From assembly GCF_003184185.1 (NCBI RefSeq), contig NZ_QHJG01000009.1:84179-148178 (forward strand): a DNA stretch of 64,000 nt, in the 5' to 3' direction. The notes under the pieces are model-generated. The model did no database searches. It was not told the origin of the DNA and worked only from the letters and a program-made list of their open reading frames with translations. Position 1 is the stretch's first letter; every line of letters starts with the position of its first letter. Source of the DNA: Legionella qingyii. Lineage in GTDB: Bacteria > Pseudomonadota > Gammaproteobacteria > Legionellales > Legionellaceae. The position numbers were made by a program, and so were the translations under genes. Below, one piece after another: positions 1 to 10,720 of this stretch.

Positions 1-530
1 TTTCTTTGTAAGTAGTAGACTCGAAGCTAAAATGAACCGAATACAGGTACATTATTTCGTTCTTTTACTCGTGGATAACAAACGAGTAGTGAATTCGGTC
101 TTTAAAGAAACAACACTTTTACGGTACGTATGGTCATCGTGTAATAGGGACCTTTATTTCGGTCGTCGGCTAGACGTTATAGTATAACAAGACTTTTTAA
201 TAAAAGACCAAGTTAACATGGGTTTTTACTTGTTCGCCAAGAATCTTGTAGGTACCCTACACATAAAAATCCTTAATTAAATTCATGCCAAAAATTTCAT
301 AGACCGTTACAAAATTCTGATTGGTCAGAAAAACATATGAGTAGGTTAAGGAAAACTCATCCATCAAAAGGTATTTTGTTATTTATCCGTTGGAGAAGTT
401 TGCATCGTATAAGACGGTTTAGTAGTTAACTCATCGGAGACATTAAGTTTGGGAAGGGACGATCAGGTTGACATGTTTAACGACTAACTGGACGTTGTTG
501 AGGCCGATTTGGCGGCGAAAATTGTGAGTA
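1..530 (-). CDS. prpC: 2-methylcitrate synthase, partial (3' end outside window)
   Basis: Condenses propionyl-CoA with oxaloacetate to 2-methylcitrate, the entry step of the methylcitrate cycle, in the cytoplasm. About 176 codons are present and the rest lies beyond position 1. The N-terminus MSVKSGGLAGVVAGQSA is typical of PrpC. Around residues 85-103 it carries IPKNTHPMDVLRTACSFLG, where HPMDVLRT is the family signature distinguishing it from plain citrate synthase. Near the edge is LHGHKPSKIEAQMMNVS, part of the active-site region. The ATG at 530 overlaps the prpB stop by 11 bases, so the two genes are translationally coupled. A GltA-type citrate synthase is less likely because of the prpB neighbour. 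Confidence 0.93.
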
Positions 531-1404
531 ACAGAAGGAGGTAGTTAACCAGATCAAAAACAAGCATAAGTATTATTGGTTCATGAAGTATATCAAGGAG
601 AGCTCAGACGTAACATAGCTCGTATCTGAAAACGCAAGGTAGGTCTTCTTAGCGTGCTATCCATAAATCGCGACGAACACTGTACCGAGATTTACGTGAA
701 TTCCCCATGTTTTAATTACTATGTGGATGGACAAATTCCAGAAGAACTAATTTATTTCCTCAAAAGGGTTTGAGCCATTATAAGCGGTTTTGCCCATGCC
801 CTTGACGGACTCATTTTCAAACTATCAGAAGATTTGCACAGTAACGGAGTCCTTTATAGTATAGTCGGGGATTAAGTTGTGTTTCATTACGAGCAAGTTA
901 TCGGCGTAAGTATGGGAGTTGTCGTATCCGTAGTCAAGAACGGTATTAATGTTTTAGTCCTAGAACCGCGCGTAGTTGCCGACTAAATTAAGCTAGTGGG
1001 TAAAGAAAGTCTCTGTGTTACCGAAATAACCCAGATACGGGTGTAGCAAAACGGTTGTGAACTAGAAGTTACACTTACCGCCGCTGCGGACAAAAGAGGT
1101 ACTCGAAATGGCAAGACCGTTATAATTTGCGTACGGGGGTAGGTCACAGGTGTAGCTGCTCGTCACCATTTCCTGTGCGAAGCCATTAAGCTGCACGTAG
1201 GAGTTCTTGGACTCTATTTAACCAGTACGGTTCCAGTCCATACGGCATTCTACGTAAACGTTGCGGTCGAGGACTTTCTATATAACGGAATCGAGGTCGT
1301 CTAACACGCTCGTATCGTCTTATTCGTAAATACCATGGGTTATGCCCATTCCCAAATAAAAGAAACTGACAGACAAACTTCCGAAAAGGGTACCTTGAAC
1401 GGTA
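520..1404 (-). CDS. prpB: Methylisocitrate lyase
   Basis: Splits 2-methylisocitrate into pyruvate and succinate in propionate catabolism. It has 294 residues, the normal family length. The ATG at 1404 follows an AAGGAG-like ribosome site. The N-terminus begins MASSMGKAFKQTVKEN and leads into PLPVLGTINAY. The C-terminal third reads GADMIFPEAMTRLEDYQTF and later SAFRAMSQAALNTYRAI, both standard for the PEP mutase/isocitrate lyase superfamily. It is the first gene of a prpB-prpC pair with overlapping ends. A sigma-70-like promoter lies at 1451-1478. No prpR-type regulator gene is adjacent inside the window. Confidence 0.93.
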
Positions 1405-1450
1405 ATCGACAGTGAGGAACTAGCATTACATTTGGATAGGTCGACCTTTT

Positions 1451-1478
1451 TATTATACCTTGAGCTCGGAAAGCAGTT
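1451..1478 (-). promoter_or_regulatory. Promoter of prpBC
   Basis: A -35 box TTGACG (1478-1473) and a -10 box TATTAT (1456-1451) are separated by 16 bases. The start codon of prpB lies about 47 bases downstream with a good ribosome site between. The only gene upstream, mnmC, ends at 1543, so this is the obvious place for a separate transcript start. Confidence 0.6.
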
Positions 1479-1542
1479 TCGTAGCTATCAAGCAAAGTAG
1501 GGTCGATGTTCCTATTATAATACGAGATTACTCTTATGGTAG

Positions 1543-3552
1543 AGTTAGCTAAAATTAGAGTGGGGATTAATATAAAAATGCATTCTTTGCACGTCCGCTA
1601 TTTCGTATAACGTTCAAAGACCCATTTGTTGGATAAAGCAATAATTAATGTCTACGTTCGGTAAGGCGTGTATTTCCTTAACAACAGTCCGGAGCTCTTG
1701 GTTTAGGTCGTGTTCGTATTTCTGGTCCTATTATTCCTGGACGAACCCGATAGGTTGCAAAACGTAATCAAAGGTTAGCTCGTTTAACGACATCTTTAAC
1801 AAGCCGTAGTCGTTAAAATGGTTGATTTCCTTCTATTAGCCCTCAACTACGAGACTGAGGTCGGGTTACTAACAAATGCCAAGGTCTGGTGTTTTGGAGT
1901 CCACGATTAACAAATTCAAATCGATTTAATGAAACTAGTAGGACACCAAACTAAACCCTCAGGCGACTAAAATTGAGTATCCATCGTGGCTCGTCCACAT
2001 ATGGAACATAACGACCTTCGTGTACTGGTAGCGGTGTTTCTCCGTAAAAATTCGTTCGTGAAACGAGACAACTCCTTTAAGGACAGTAAACGGGTGCATA
2101 GCCAAATTGACCGTTTATGAGACAAAGAAATTTTCTCGACTAAAACACTGGTAAGCGGTTTTACTCGTGAAGACGAAGATTTAGTAAGTGTTTGGTAGCA
2201 AATAGTTTTAAGTTAACCGAATGTCTTCATAGTCATTCGTTCCTTTATGGAAGACGTAAGTGATTTATGAATGTATTAAGGCCTCTTAATTAGGTAGGAC
2301 TATTTCCCTATACATTAGGCCCAAACAGATTTCTATCAGGACAGTTGAGACTACGGGCGAGACGTAGATGCTCTCTAGGGTTGAGCCCCATTACTCATTC
2401 GGTCCTTGCATTCGACCTGACTCGCCGAAAAAGAAAGAGTCTCATACGTTCATTATTACTCGGTAAGTCAAGTGGTTAGACACAAACTAAATTTTGTGTA
2501 ACTATGCAAGCACGTCGCATATTTTTGCGCCAATTGTATTTAACTCAATTTCCTCTAGCCATCCGTCTATCAAATCCTTTATTTTGACGAACGACTAAAC
2601 GGCTGGGGGGCGATGGCTGAACTGGGTAAAGTAGTTATTAACAATGCAAGGTGGGAGAGAATAATTCACGTACTCGACATTTTGTTGGTCGATTTGGCCG
2701 TGGCTGTTATTAGCGACTAAACGACTTTATGAAAAGTCCGAAGGGGTGTACGGTTCCACGCACAGCAAAGCGCAATAAAACATAGCCACAAAAGCATTTT
2801 GCTCGTGTTTAGTATACTGCAAAACCGGGTTTAGGACATGCAAAAAGATGTAGTTTAGGTAAGACCGAATTAGGACGAAATTGTCTCGGACGCCGCCATA
2901 TCCAACGATTTCACCATAAAAGAAATCTATTGTAGCGATAATGCAATTAGTTTCGTAGTCTGGTGTATGAAAATAAAAATCGACCCCGTTTCGGTAGATC
3001 TTTGGTACGTAGTTATTTTCGGCAAGATTCAAGGAAAAGATCGCATCTAAGCGGTGTTTAATCATCAACAAGTATTGTAAGATCCCGTAGCGGATTGTAA
3101 TTCCAGTCACAATGAGACGGTAATGTTTTTCTGTTTACTACTATAGGTCCTCAGTTCTGACCTATCGAACAATATTCGACGTCCCGTATGAAAAGGTTAA
3201 CACCGGTCCTCCGTTCTGAAAAAGAATTTAGTCGTTCTCTATTTCCTACAAAAAGTGTACTTTATTTTACGTTGACCGACCTGAACCCACGTATAACGAG
3301 GGTATTTGAGGTCGAATGCTCTTTTAAGTTTGGTTAAGGTTTCGGGCAAAGACGTTAGCATTTGGAAACTCCAAATAGTAGTCTTTTACTAACGGTCGCC
3401 AATTAATTTAGTAAAGGTAGTTGTTTATGTACTTCCCGAACTAAATAAGGCGGAAGTCTTCTTACCATTTACAGTAGTATAGCACAGCTCTTTCCGTCTC
3501 ATAGTACGGTTAGGTGGAGACGGAATAAATATCCATGTTTTTTTAATGAGTG
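1543..3552 (-). CDS. mnmC: Bifunctional tRNA wobble-uridine enzyme (methyltransferase plus FAD oxidoreductase)
   Basis: Completes 5-methylaminomethyl-2-thiouridine at the wobble position of tRNAs: the FAD domain removes the carboxymethyl group and the methyltransferase adds methyl. It has 669 residues, the usual full length. The N-terminal methyltransferase part starts MSNFFVPINKAEVDWHD and includes FTIAETGFGIGLNFL, a SAM-binding glycine loop near residues 65-80. The C-terminus reads GFGSRGLTTIPLCAEWLAS and then SPARFLRKNIIRGE, typical of the FAD domain end. The start is inferred as GTG at 3552, overlapping the transporter stop by 8 bases; no better start is in frame. Confidence 0.9.
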
Positions 3553-5071
3553 TATGTTGATGAGCTAAGCATCGGTAGGGAAACCGAAGAAAATTAAGTC
3601 AACCGAAAAAAAGGACTTAATTTAGGGAATTGAATCCGTGATCCTATTTTTCATGTTAACTTCTTGGTTAACGTTTATTAGGATTGTAATTTTTATGTAC
3701 CGATATTGGTGATAATCAATGATTTCCACTTTGTGATAGAACGGGAAGTTAGTAGTTTAAACTTGATATCGATCTATTTCAACGTGGTTGGGGTCTTAAT
3801 TCGTAGGTGTAAGGGTAGTAGTGTGGGACATTACAACATCCTCGGTTTATAGGATAGTATCGTATTGGTTAACCTCTATAATTTTCGAGTGGTTATGAGA
3901 CGTTTTGTATTGAGTTCTATTAGGTCGACCCTAAGTGATCAGGAAGTATTAACCGTATTCGTTATGGTTATCCGTTATAATGTTTTCGCTATGGTTATTC
4001 GTCGTTACTGTTACGTTTGACCCAACCTTATAATTAAACTTGGGGTAAAAATGCGTAAAATACGTTGTTATGTGGATTGTTACCTGGAGGTTATTGTTAA
4101 CGCTGACATAAATATAAAACCTTGGTAACACCACCTTATTAGGTTGAACGTATGAGTGCGACTTGTAATACTAGTTATTTTTTACATTCGGGGTACCCAC
4201 GATAAACCATGTCGTAGGTTTTTTGTCAGGGATGTTGGTATTTGTGACGTTTACGATGATAAAATAGAAATCGGAGAAAACAACCAACAAAAGAACGGTC
4301 TATATTTTATTGAGGCTCGTAATGTTACGGACAATAGTTTTGATTAAAAAATCGGGTCAGTCGTATAACCTCGTAAACTGGATTTTTCTTTCCTTCTTGA
4401 TTTTAGTCCTACGTTGGATTGTCTTGTCGAGAAAAGACTCTTTGGAATAGAAAAAATCTCTTTTAACATAGAAATAGACTATTAACGACGGTTGTTATAT
4501 TTGTTTACTAATTCCGTTAGTTTAAGGGATTTGATGATTCGTTTTTTTCAGCGAGTATCAAGACTCAGTTGACTTTATCAGGTGAGTTTGATTTTGGTTG
4601 TTTTTTTGGCTATAAGTATGGACGTATTAAGTACTCTTTACGACAAAGGGCAGCTCATAGAAGACCTCTCTTTGTAACTCAATTGTATGTCAAGTGCGTA
4701 CAATGTAAATTTGGTCTCGGCCAATTCTTTCGACGGTTTGGTATTATCTCTTTACTTTATAGCGGCTTACTGTTGTCCTGCGTCGGTTATTAAACGCGAT
4801 GGTAAGGGCGTGTTTTGTTGCGTGCTAATCTCTCGTTTGCGGGTGGGGTTTTTGGAGGTTCATTTACGTTGGGTATTAATTTACGCTATTTTTGTGGGTA
4901 CTATGACAACCGCCACGATTAAACCTCAGGATTAAATGGGAAGTATATGTTTTGTTCACATCTCATGTTTTGCGATTTTGAATTTCATCTTTGTTAAACT
5001 TATTTTTTTTCTCCTTACTAAGGAACCCCGTAACTGAATTATTTAAGGAAAAATAAACAGTAATAGCTGTA
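3545..5071 (-). CDS. Proton-dependent peptide transporter, POT/PTR family
   Basis: Inner-membrane symporter that probably imports di- and tripeptides with protons. It has 508 residues, the normal length for this 12- to 14-helix family. The ATG at 5071 follows AAGGAAGG; the early sequence MSIMTNKKEFIKSMPQGIIP leads straight into the first helix, which ends LVLYMKGKLGLQ. Near the C-terminus, QSIGELLISPIGYAMIGYLA is the conserved family motif in a late helix, followed by LQGVMMGMWMLNSGVG. It overlaps mnmC by 8 bases. Peptides are inferred from the family; the exact substrate cannot be read from sequence. Confidence 0.88.
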
Positions 5072-5236
5072 TACTGGAAGGAACAAATAAGTTCTAGCAG
5101 AAACTTATACTGTACACCTTTTTAGTGACAGATCCATAAAATTATTTATATAAAATTTTTATATAATAAAGTTATCCAATAATACGACGTAATGTTGTTT
5201 TAGGCAAATAACTCTCTATTTATTTGAAGAAATTTT

Positions 5237-5262
5237 GACCCACGGCGATAACGAAGTGGGTC
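5237..5262 (-). terminator. Hairpin after hemL, likely intrinsic terminator (repeat-family member)
   Basis: CTGGGTG (5262-5256) pairs with CACCCAG (5243-5237), followed directly by TTTT. It sits 34 bases after the hemL stop and before the transporter gene. The inner sequence matches a GC-rich hairpin family found at several other intergenic sites in this window. Confidence 0.7.
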
Positions 5263-5295
5263 GGATTTTTTCGTAGACCAGCTGTGGAATGTTAC

Positions 5296-6582
5296 GATAG
5301 AAAAATTAACTAATTCTTGAAGGAGCCGCCGGTAAACCCAAAATCACTGAAGTAAAAGTGGTACCCGTGACCTATGTTTAGGTCGAAGTATGTATCTCCC
5401 TCGTTTTATTTATGGAAAGAGATTGTAAGGTACTATCTTGAAAAATTTATTTTGGAGCAGTCTCCGTCGTTGTAGTCGTATTAGGCGTTACGCAAAAAAA
5501 AGACATTTTGTTTTTGGTTTGTACGGTGGATTACTTCGTCATTTTTTACCTTATAAATTGTAAAGTCGTTGTCTTCGATTTCGGACTCAATTCGAAACTC
5601 AACAAAGTGAATTGACACGTTTTTTTGGACCAAAAAGTTAAAGTCTATTTCAACGTTCTGGACGACGGTATCGATTACCCAATGGTCTTTCTCATGGACG
5701 AACTATGTGACCAGGGAGTCCCCGATTTTTCCTGTATTAAAGACGGAATGGTGGATTTCGTGGGTGTCCGTAAGGGGGAGGTTACTGAAATGGTTCTCAT
5801 CATTATAGTCCCCACTATGGTTTATGGGGGACCCGAGGTCAATTGGGATGAGATTTTGGTCAGTAATGAAGTAGTTTATAGTTATTTCGTAATATAGCTA
5901 GCGTATTAACTGCATTAGGTAAGTTCTTGAGAACAAGTCCATTTTGTTTGGGGTACAAAGGTCGTTGACCAAGGTTATAATGACGACGTTATAGTAGTCC
6001 TTTAAAAAGTTTATTAACACGGCAAACAAGGTCCAATAATTTCAAACGTCAATTTCATACAAGACATTGCGAAACACCCTAAGGGCCGCATCTACCCTAC
6101 GGATTACATTCTTCTGGTCTTGGACGAAACTGATCGTTTGATAGTGATACAGGTACTATTGTTGGTAATTTAAATTATTTAAATAAAAAAAACCAATGTG
6201 GTGCGCGGTTAGATTACCGTCAGTAGCAACGGAGTCATGGTCTTAATTGGTAAGCATGAAAAAGTTAGCTCCCTTAATTGCTCTAATAAAAACGTCGGTT
6301 AACATGAAGTTCGAGACATCCGCGCGGTTTTGAGTACGGTGATACGTCGTGTAATAAATGACGAAGTTAATGTCGACCTACTGTTACGGGTTCTTAATTA
6401 CCGGGGGTGCTGGGTTGTATTAGTTACATGAGTAATAATAGTTGCAGTTGTTCTATTCGTGGAAATGGAACAAATTTTTTTTAGCCTAGCGGTGGCTGTG
6501 GAAATTTACGGGAATGACCACTTAACTGTGGAGGTCCTTATTCGCGAACTCGGACTACTTTATTTAGACAACTCGCTCAGTA
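5296..6582 (-). CDS. hemL: Glutamate-1-semialdehyde 2,1-aminomutase
   Basis: PLP enzyme of the C5 heme pathway that turns glutamate-1-semialdehyde into 5-aminolevulinate. It has 428 residues, matching the family. The start MTRSTDLFHQAQALIPGG is the standard HemL N-terminus, with the GG before the NSPVR region. The C-terminal part contains FFTEKKRIADYADV-like sequence, then FYHGMLEKGIYFAPS and FVSSAHGENEVTK, all canonical. The ATG at 6582 follows a GGAG site. It is transcribed divergently from rubredoxin. A second heme gene, hemJ, lies nearby on the same strand. Confidence 0.92.
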
Positions 6583-6705
6583 TTTTTAGAGGTATTAAAA
6601 CGTCATATTATAATGTCTCTTATAATTTTTAACCGTTTTTTTCGTCAAATAGAAATGTAGCTGCAGGTGTTATCGATTTAATGCGATAAAATTTACTCAT
6701 AATAG

Positions 6706-6882
6706 TACGTTCTTATATTTTTTATATAAACACAGTAGACACCAAAATAAATACTACTTCGACTCCCAACCGGACTCCTACCTTAACTCGGTCCTTGTGC
6801 AACCCTTCTGCATGGTCTTTTGACCAAGACAGGTCTAACACCGCGACCATTTCTTCTAAAACTATACCACCTTTACCTTATT
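6706..6882 (+). CDS. Rubredoxin
   Basis: Small one-iron electron carrier. It has 58 residues. Both metal-binding knuckles are visible: CVICG near residues 8-12 and CPDCG near residues 41-45, with [20 protein letters not shown] between them, the classic rubredoxin core. Another in-frame ATG at 6694 would add four residues; neither start has a strong ribosome site, so the start is uncertain. Its redox partner is not encoded next to it. It is divergent from hemL and convergent with hemJ. Confidence 0.93.
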
Positions 6883-6917
6883 CAAAGTTATAATCATGGA
6901 AATAGTTCTTGTATGCT

Positions 6918-6960
6918 TTGGGCCCTAGTTCTCTAAAATCTTTCAATCCTCAAGGCCCAA
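6918..6960. terminator. Possible bidirectional terminator between rubredoxin and hemJ
   Basis: AACCCGG (6918-6924) is complementary to CCGGGTT (6954-6960) across a 29-base loop. It lies between two converging genes (stops at 6882 and 6993). The T-runs are weak and the loop is long, so termination is inferred from position. The same CCCGGG core recurs in other intergenic hairpins here. Confidence 0.45.
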
Positions 6961-6992
6961 GGTGAAGTGAATTGGTCCGATGCTCAAATCTT

Positions 6993-7412
6993 GATGCCAA
7001 AGTGGTGTTGGTTTTAGTGCTAGGGATAATCGTCGTCTCAACCATTAAGTAATATTTAAGCTTTCTTTGCTCTCAAAAAAACTAAAAATACGACACGTTT
7101 GTTGAAATTTATTACGGGTGTATTCTCCACCATTTAGGTATTTTATTGGTGGTCTGAGTTAAATCGTACGTAGGTAGGGTGTGAGTACATTATTCTGTCT
7201 AATATCGATTATTCGGTATAAGGGTTATTTCACCAGTCATAGCGTCGTCCGGTGCATTAAGGTATTATCTCGGCGGAGAGGTAATAAAATTTTGCTCATT
7301 CTGAGCAGAGTAGGACTCATAGTCGTACTATTTGTTTATCAGACCCATTTATTTTATTAGGCCGTTTGGTCCGTTGGTATCGTTATTATACTTTACGAAA
7401 TTATTTGTTGTA
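6993..7412 (-). CDS. hemJ: Protoporphyrinogen IX oxidase, HemJ type
   Basis: Membrane enzyme that oxidises protoporphyrinogen IX to protoporphyrin IX. It has 139 residues, about four helices. It starts MLFIKAFHIIAMVAWFAGLF, where the conserved histidine and WFAGLFYLPRLFVYHA segment mark the family. Later sequence reads FKIMERRLYYGITWPAA, then GWMHAKLSLVVILW and FNELP-like RIYNELPTLLLIGIVIL, ending VVVKP. The ATG at 7412 comes two bases after the upstream stop (7415), so it is expressed with the TerC-family gene. Confidence 0.92.
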
Positions 7413-7414
7413 TT

Positions 7415-8143
7415 AATTAAAGGACTTGCTACGAAAGCAAAAAAGGCACTCACAAAGTCGTTTAAGTCGCTGAGTTGTGGATTTCTTTTAGGGTACCGTT
7501 TTATTTATATAGGAGCTCCTTATACCTTTCTTTTGGGTAGACGTTGTTCCTGGTAAGGTTAGTTTTAATTTATTGAATCACGTTCGTAAAACTAACATCC
7601 TACAAGAAATTATTTACGCGAATGATGAAGTGAACGTTTTTAGTAATAATCCTACCGCGTTCATTAGCGTTGTCGGTAGTGGGTTTTTATACTCCAGTTC
7701 GGGTGACGACAGTTGTGTGACAGATTCCTTTTATATTATAGGTAATTACGTTAAACCTTTTATTGACGTGCTTTACAACGGAATTTTCAATGACAGAAAA
7801 GTAGGCAACGATGTTCGAGAAGCCAGTGTAGGACCACTTAAAGAAGACAACGAAAGGTTTAATTCTTTCGTGGTGGAGGGTACTCCTTTTTTAGTGCTCG
7901 TCTTTTGCTGTACAGTCGGTGCCATTCATTACCAAACCAATTAAACTACTCTAGATGACGGTCGCGGTCGTTCTAATTTGCGTATTGGGTTCTTTCGCAC
8001 TCGGGGGTAGCGGAACGAAAAAAAGAGACAAAACCCCCATTAAAAAGTCTGTTTTATCTATTTTAATGGTTTAACAGTTAAGGGTTTTGATAAAGATTAT
8101 ATTAATTCTGTTAATTCGGATAACATTATAGTTATTTTAGGTA
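7415..8143 (-). CDS. TerC-family integral membrane protein
   Basis: Predicted multi-helix inner-membrane protein of the TerC/YgdQ/YoaE group; characterised relatives act in metal (manganese) export or tellurium resistance, but the substrate here is unknown. It has 242 residues. Seen: MDFIDITIGLIVLIILEIVL at the N-terminus followed by GIDNLVILSILSEKLP, the signature acidic GxDN segment. A second copy of the motif, MDIIFSLDSVLTAVGL, lies near residue 130, and HIPRGYIYFAMGFSLGVE near the end. ATG at 8143 with a GGGG-containing ribosome site. It forms an operon with hemJ. Confidence 0.88.
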
Positions 8144-8345
8144 GTTTAGGGGTCTACAGTCTTTAACTTTTTAATATACTATATGAGAATTGATCTATAA
8201 ATGGATGTAGAAAAACATATTAGGTGTTGTGTTTTAAAATGACTTTCTAGTTCCAAACATTCGTGTTTTCTAAGTGAAATAAGAAAACGAAGCTATATTA
8301 TATTTAAAAAATAATCAGAACACTCTATCTTTCTAGTAGTTTAAA
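8144..8345. promoter_or_regulatory. Divergent intergenic region terC / pcnB
   Basis: About 200 AT-rich bases between divergently transcribed genes. Promoters for both directions must lie here. No clear consensus pair stands out by eye, and no additional gene is seen. Confidence 0.35.
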
Positions 8346-9677
8346 TAATTTTTCGATAATTTCTCTTTGTCCCGAGTACACGGTCGACAACGGAGTCGAA
8401 TATAGTAGGGTTCCTTATTTGTAAGGTATAGATTTCGCCTGTAATCGTCGTTACGCGAGTTTCACGAATTGGCGAATTAATCACGACCGAAAGTTCGTAT
8501 GTAACAACCTCCGTCGCAATCCCTAAATAATGACGTATTCCGAGGGTTTCTAAAGCTACAACGTTGGCTACGTTGCGGTTTAGTTCAATTCTTAAACAAA
8601 GCTTTACCTGCTTAATAACCCGCAGCTAAGTTCGAACATGTATATGACAAGGTAGCGCTTTAATAACTTCATCGATGCAAGGCTTCAGTACACCGCCTCC
8701 TACTCTTAGTTGTTTGTTTACTTGCACCTTACAATCACGCACTATTACGGATACCGAGGGAACTACTTCTACGGACCTCTGCACTAAAGTGTTAATTGAG
8801 CGAAATGATGTTGTAGTTACTAAGGAGATAACAACTAAAATGACCGCCACATTTTCTACAACTTTTATTCGAATAAGCGTACTAACCACTGGGTCATTTT
8901 GCAATAGTCCTTCTGGGGCATGCGTACAACGCACGTTAAGCGAAATCACGGTTTAATTTAAAGTTTGAACGTGTTCTCTGCCTTCGTGGAAAAGGACTCT
9001 AATCAGTAGAATAATGAGTACAAAGGTCAAGTGCGAATAAACTACTTTACTGCTTCGATATAGTTACACCGTTACGCCATCGTCAAGTTTCTAACGAGTA
9101 CGTTATACCGAACAAAGTTGTAAATACGGGAGTTTGTTTACGAGATAACTTGTCGCGAGTAGGTCATGTACGTAATAACCGATAACGAGAACTCTTGTGT
9201 CTATGAGCATAAGTACTTCTTTTTGGGCATTGGGGTCGTAAGAATAAACGCCAAGAAAATACCAAGGGGTACTAACTTGCGCGTGTCCTTGATGTTTTTT
9301 GACCTTATCTAGGTGACGGAAGATATCTATTTCGTTACAGTGAACAGTAACGTCTTGTTTTAGTTTAATAAAGTTAAGGGTTTGCGATATGTGTTTAATA
9401 AGCACTTTAGACCAATAATGTCATAGCGAAACGTTTTTCTGAACCTCCTTCTCGGAAATTAGAAAACGTTGTGGGAGCAAAATCTCGTCGGAAACTAAAG
9501 TACCGCAATGCACGGGAACGTCCGCTACTTAGATACCTCGATCGCGTTACCACCTGTCGAAAAGTTCTACGACCACTTCGTCTCGTTCGATTTTACCATC
9601 GGGTTGAGTTTGGTCTATACGGATTCGCATTCGCTGCGGCATTCGGGTTTTCGTTATTTCAATCACTAGGTGTTACT
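8346..9677 (+). CDS. pcnB: Poly(A) polymerase I, probable non-AUG start
   Basis: Adds 3' poly(A) tails that speed RNA decay. The N-terminal half shows AYIVGGSVRDLLLHKAPKDF with the GGSVRDL nucleotidyltransferase loop and DFDVAT catalytic aspartates, then NGRIIGRRFKLVHI and DEDAWRRDFTINSLYY. The tail ends in a basic KRKRRRKPK stretch before SNKVSDPQ. Sequence similarity continues upstream of any ATG: the frame IIPRNKHSISKADIS is preceded by GTG at 8379, ATT at 8346 and ATC at 8334/8337, then an in-frame stop. I chose ATT because Escherichia coli pcnB is known to start with AUU. The stop overlaps folK by 4 bases. Confidence 0.9.
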
Positions 9678-10096
9678 TACAAACAATAAATCCAGACCCG
9701 AGTTTAGTCGTTCACGGACTTGCAGTTGAAGCTTTTCGTTAATTTAGATATTTTCGAAACGGGAGATGACACCAATGGTTTTAAAGGAGAAAAATAACCT
9801 TATTTCGGACCCCTAACGTTCCAGTTGTTCTAAAAACATTATGTCATTAGCTCTAGCGATGAGCAAATAGAGGAAGTGTTAATGAACTACGTACGGTCTT
9901 TTAACTTTTCTTTGTCCCCGCTCAAGCTTTTTCCGTGACCCCTGGTTCTCAATAACTATAACTATAAAACAAAATACTTTTAGTTTAATAGGCTAGATTT
10001 TTTGAACATTAAGGGGTAGGTGTCTAAGTTAAATCTCTAAAACAGAATTAAGGAAATTACCTTTATTTAGGGTTAATGTTTAAATTTTTTAGAACT
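9674..10096 (+). CDS. folK: 6-hydroxymethyl-dihydropterin pyrophosphokinase
   Basis: Transfers pyrophosphate from ATP to the pterin in folate synthesis. It has 140 residues, slightly short for the family (about 155-165). It begins MNVCYLGLGSNQQVPE, the standard start, and contains RVRKRHWGPRVIDIDILFY near residues 88-106, the pterin/ATP signature. The ATG overlaps the pcnB stop (ATGA), so the two are translationally coupled. This pcnB-folK order is common in gamma-proteobacteria; panB does not follow here. Confidence 0.92.
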
Positions 10097-10263
10097 AACA
10101 TTTTAATAGAGTAGATGAGGACTAATTACGGATTATTTATTTGATGCTTGACGGTTCGTAGTTGGAGTTTCATTTAATAAAAGTGTAAAACACTACATTT
10201 TATCCATGAATATAGTTCCTTAGATGATAATAAATGTTATTATTAAAATTAACACTCCGATGT

Positions 10264-10683
10264 TACATATTCTTATAAAATAAACGATGCCTAAACGAGT
10301 TCCTTGTATTAGTAGAGTGTCTTTTTCGTTAGCGATAGCGTTTCGTTAAATCACGGTTTAATATAGACAATGTACAGTAACTTGATGGACGATCAAAGGT
10401 TAATCGAGTTCCTGAACCAAAATGTCTCAATCGGTTGGGTCGATTTCTGCTACGTGTCTGACACAATCGGGATAACCCTCTTTTAAAATTGTAAGGTGCG
10501 TTGGTAGTTAAACAGCTTCATCCAAGCCATTTTCTCGTATAAAAATTATTCCATTTTCTTAACCTAACAGTCGAATAATAATAACCGTCAGTAAGAAGAC
10601 AACCAAACGTAAGCAAGAACCCCTCGTGTCGTGTACGATGTCAATTAGTACGGGGAACACTACATAATTGTAATGCTGAAATT
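10264..10683 (+). CDS. Universal stress protein, UspA family
   Basis: Single-domain cytoplasmic Usp of 139 residues. It begins MYKNILFATDLLKEHNHLTE and ends with the ATP-loop type segment IIIGSHSSVGLHSFLGSTAH followed by ATVNHAPCDVLTLR, which matches the G-2x-G-9x-G(S/T) pattern of ATP-binding Usps. Start ATG at 10264 after TGAGG. The preceding 167 bases hold no gene. It sits just upstream of the nuclease/phosphorylase operon and may share its regulation. The specific role is unknown. Confidence 0.85.
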
Positions 10684-10720
10684 TTTAATTAAAAAATAGT
10701 CGCGATAATAATTTCCTAAT

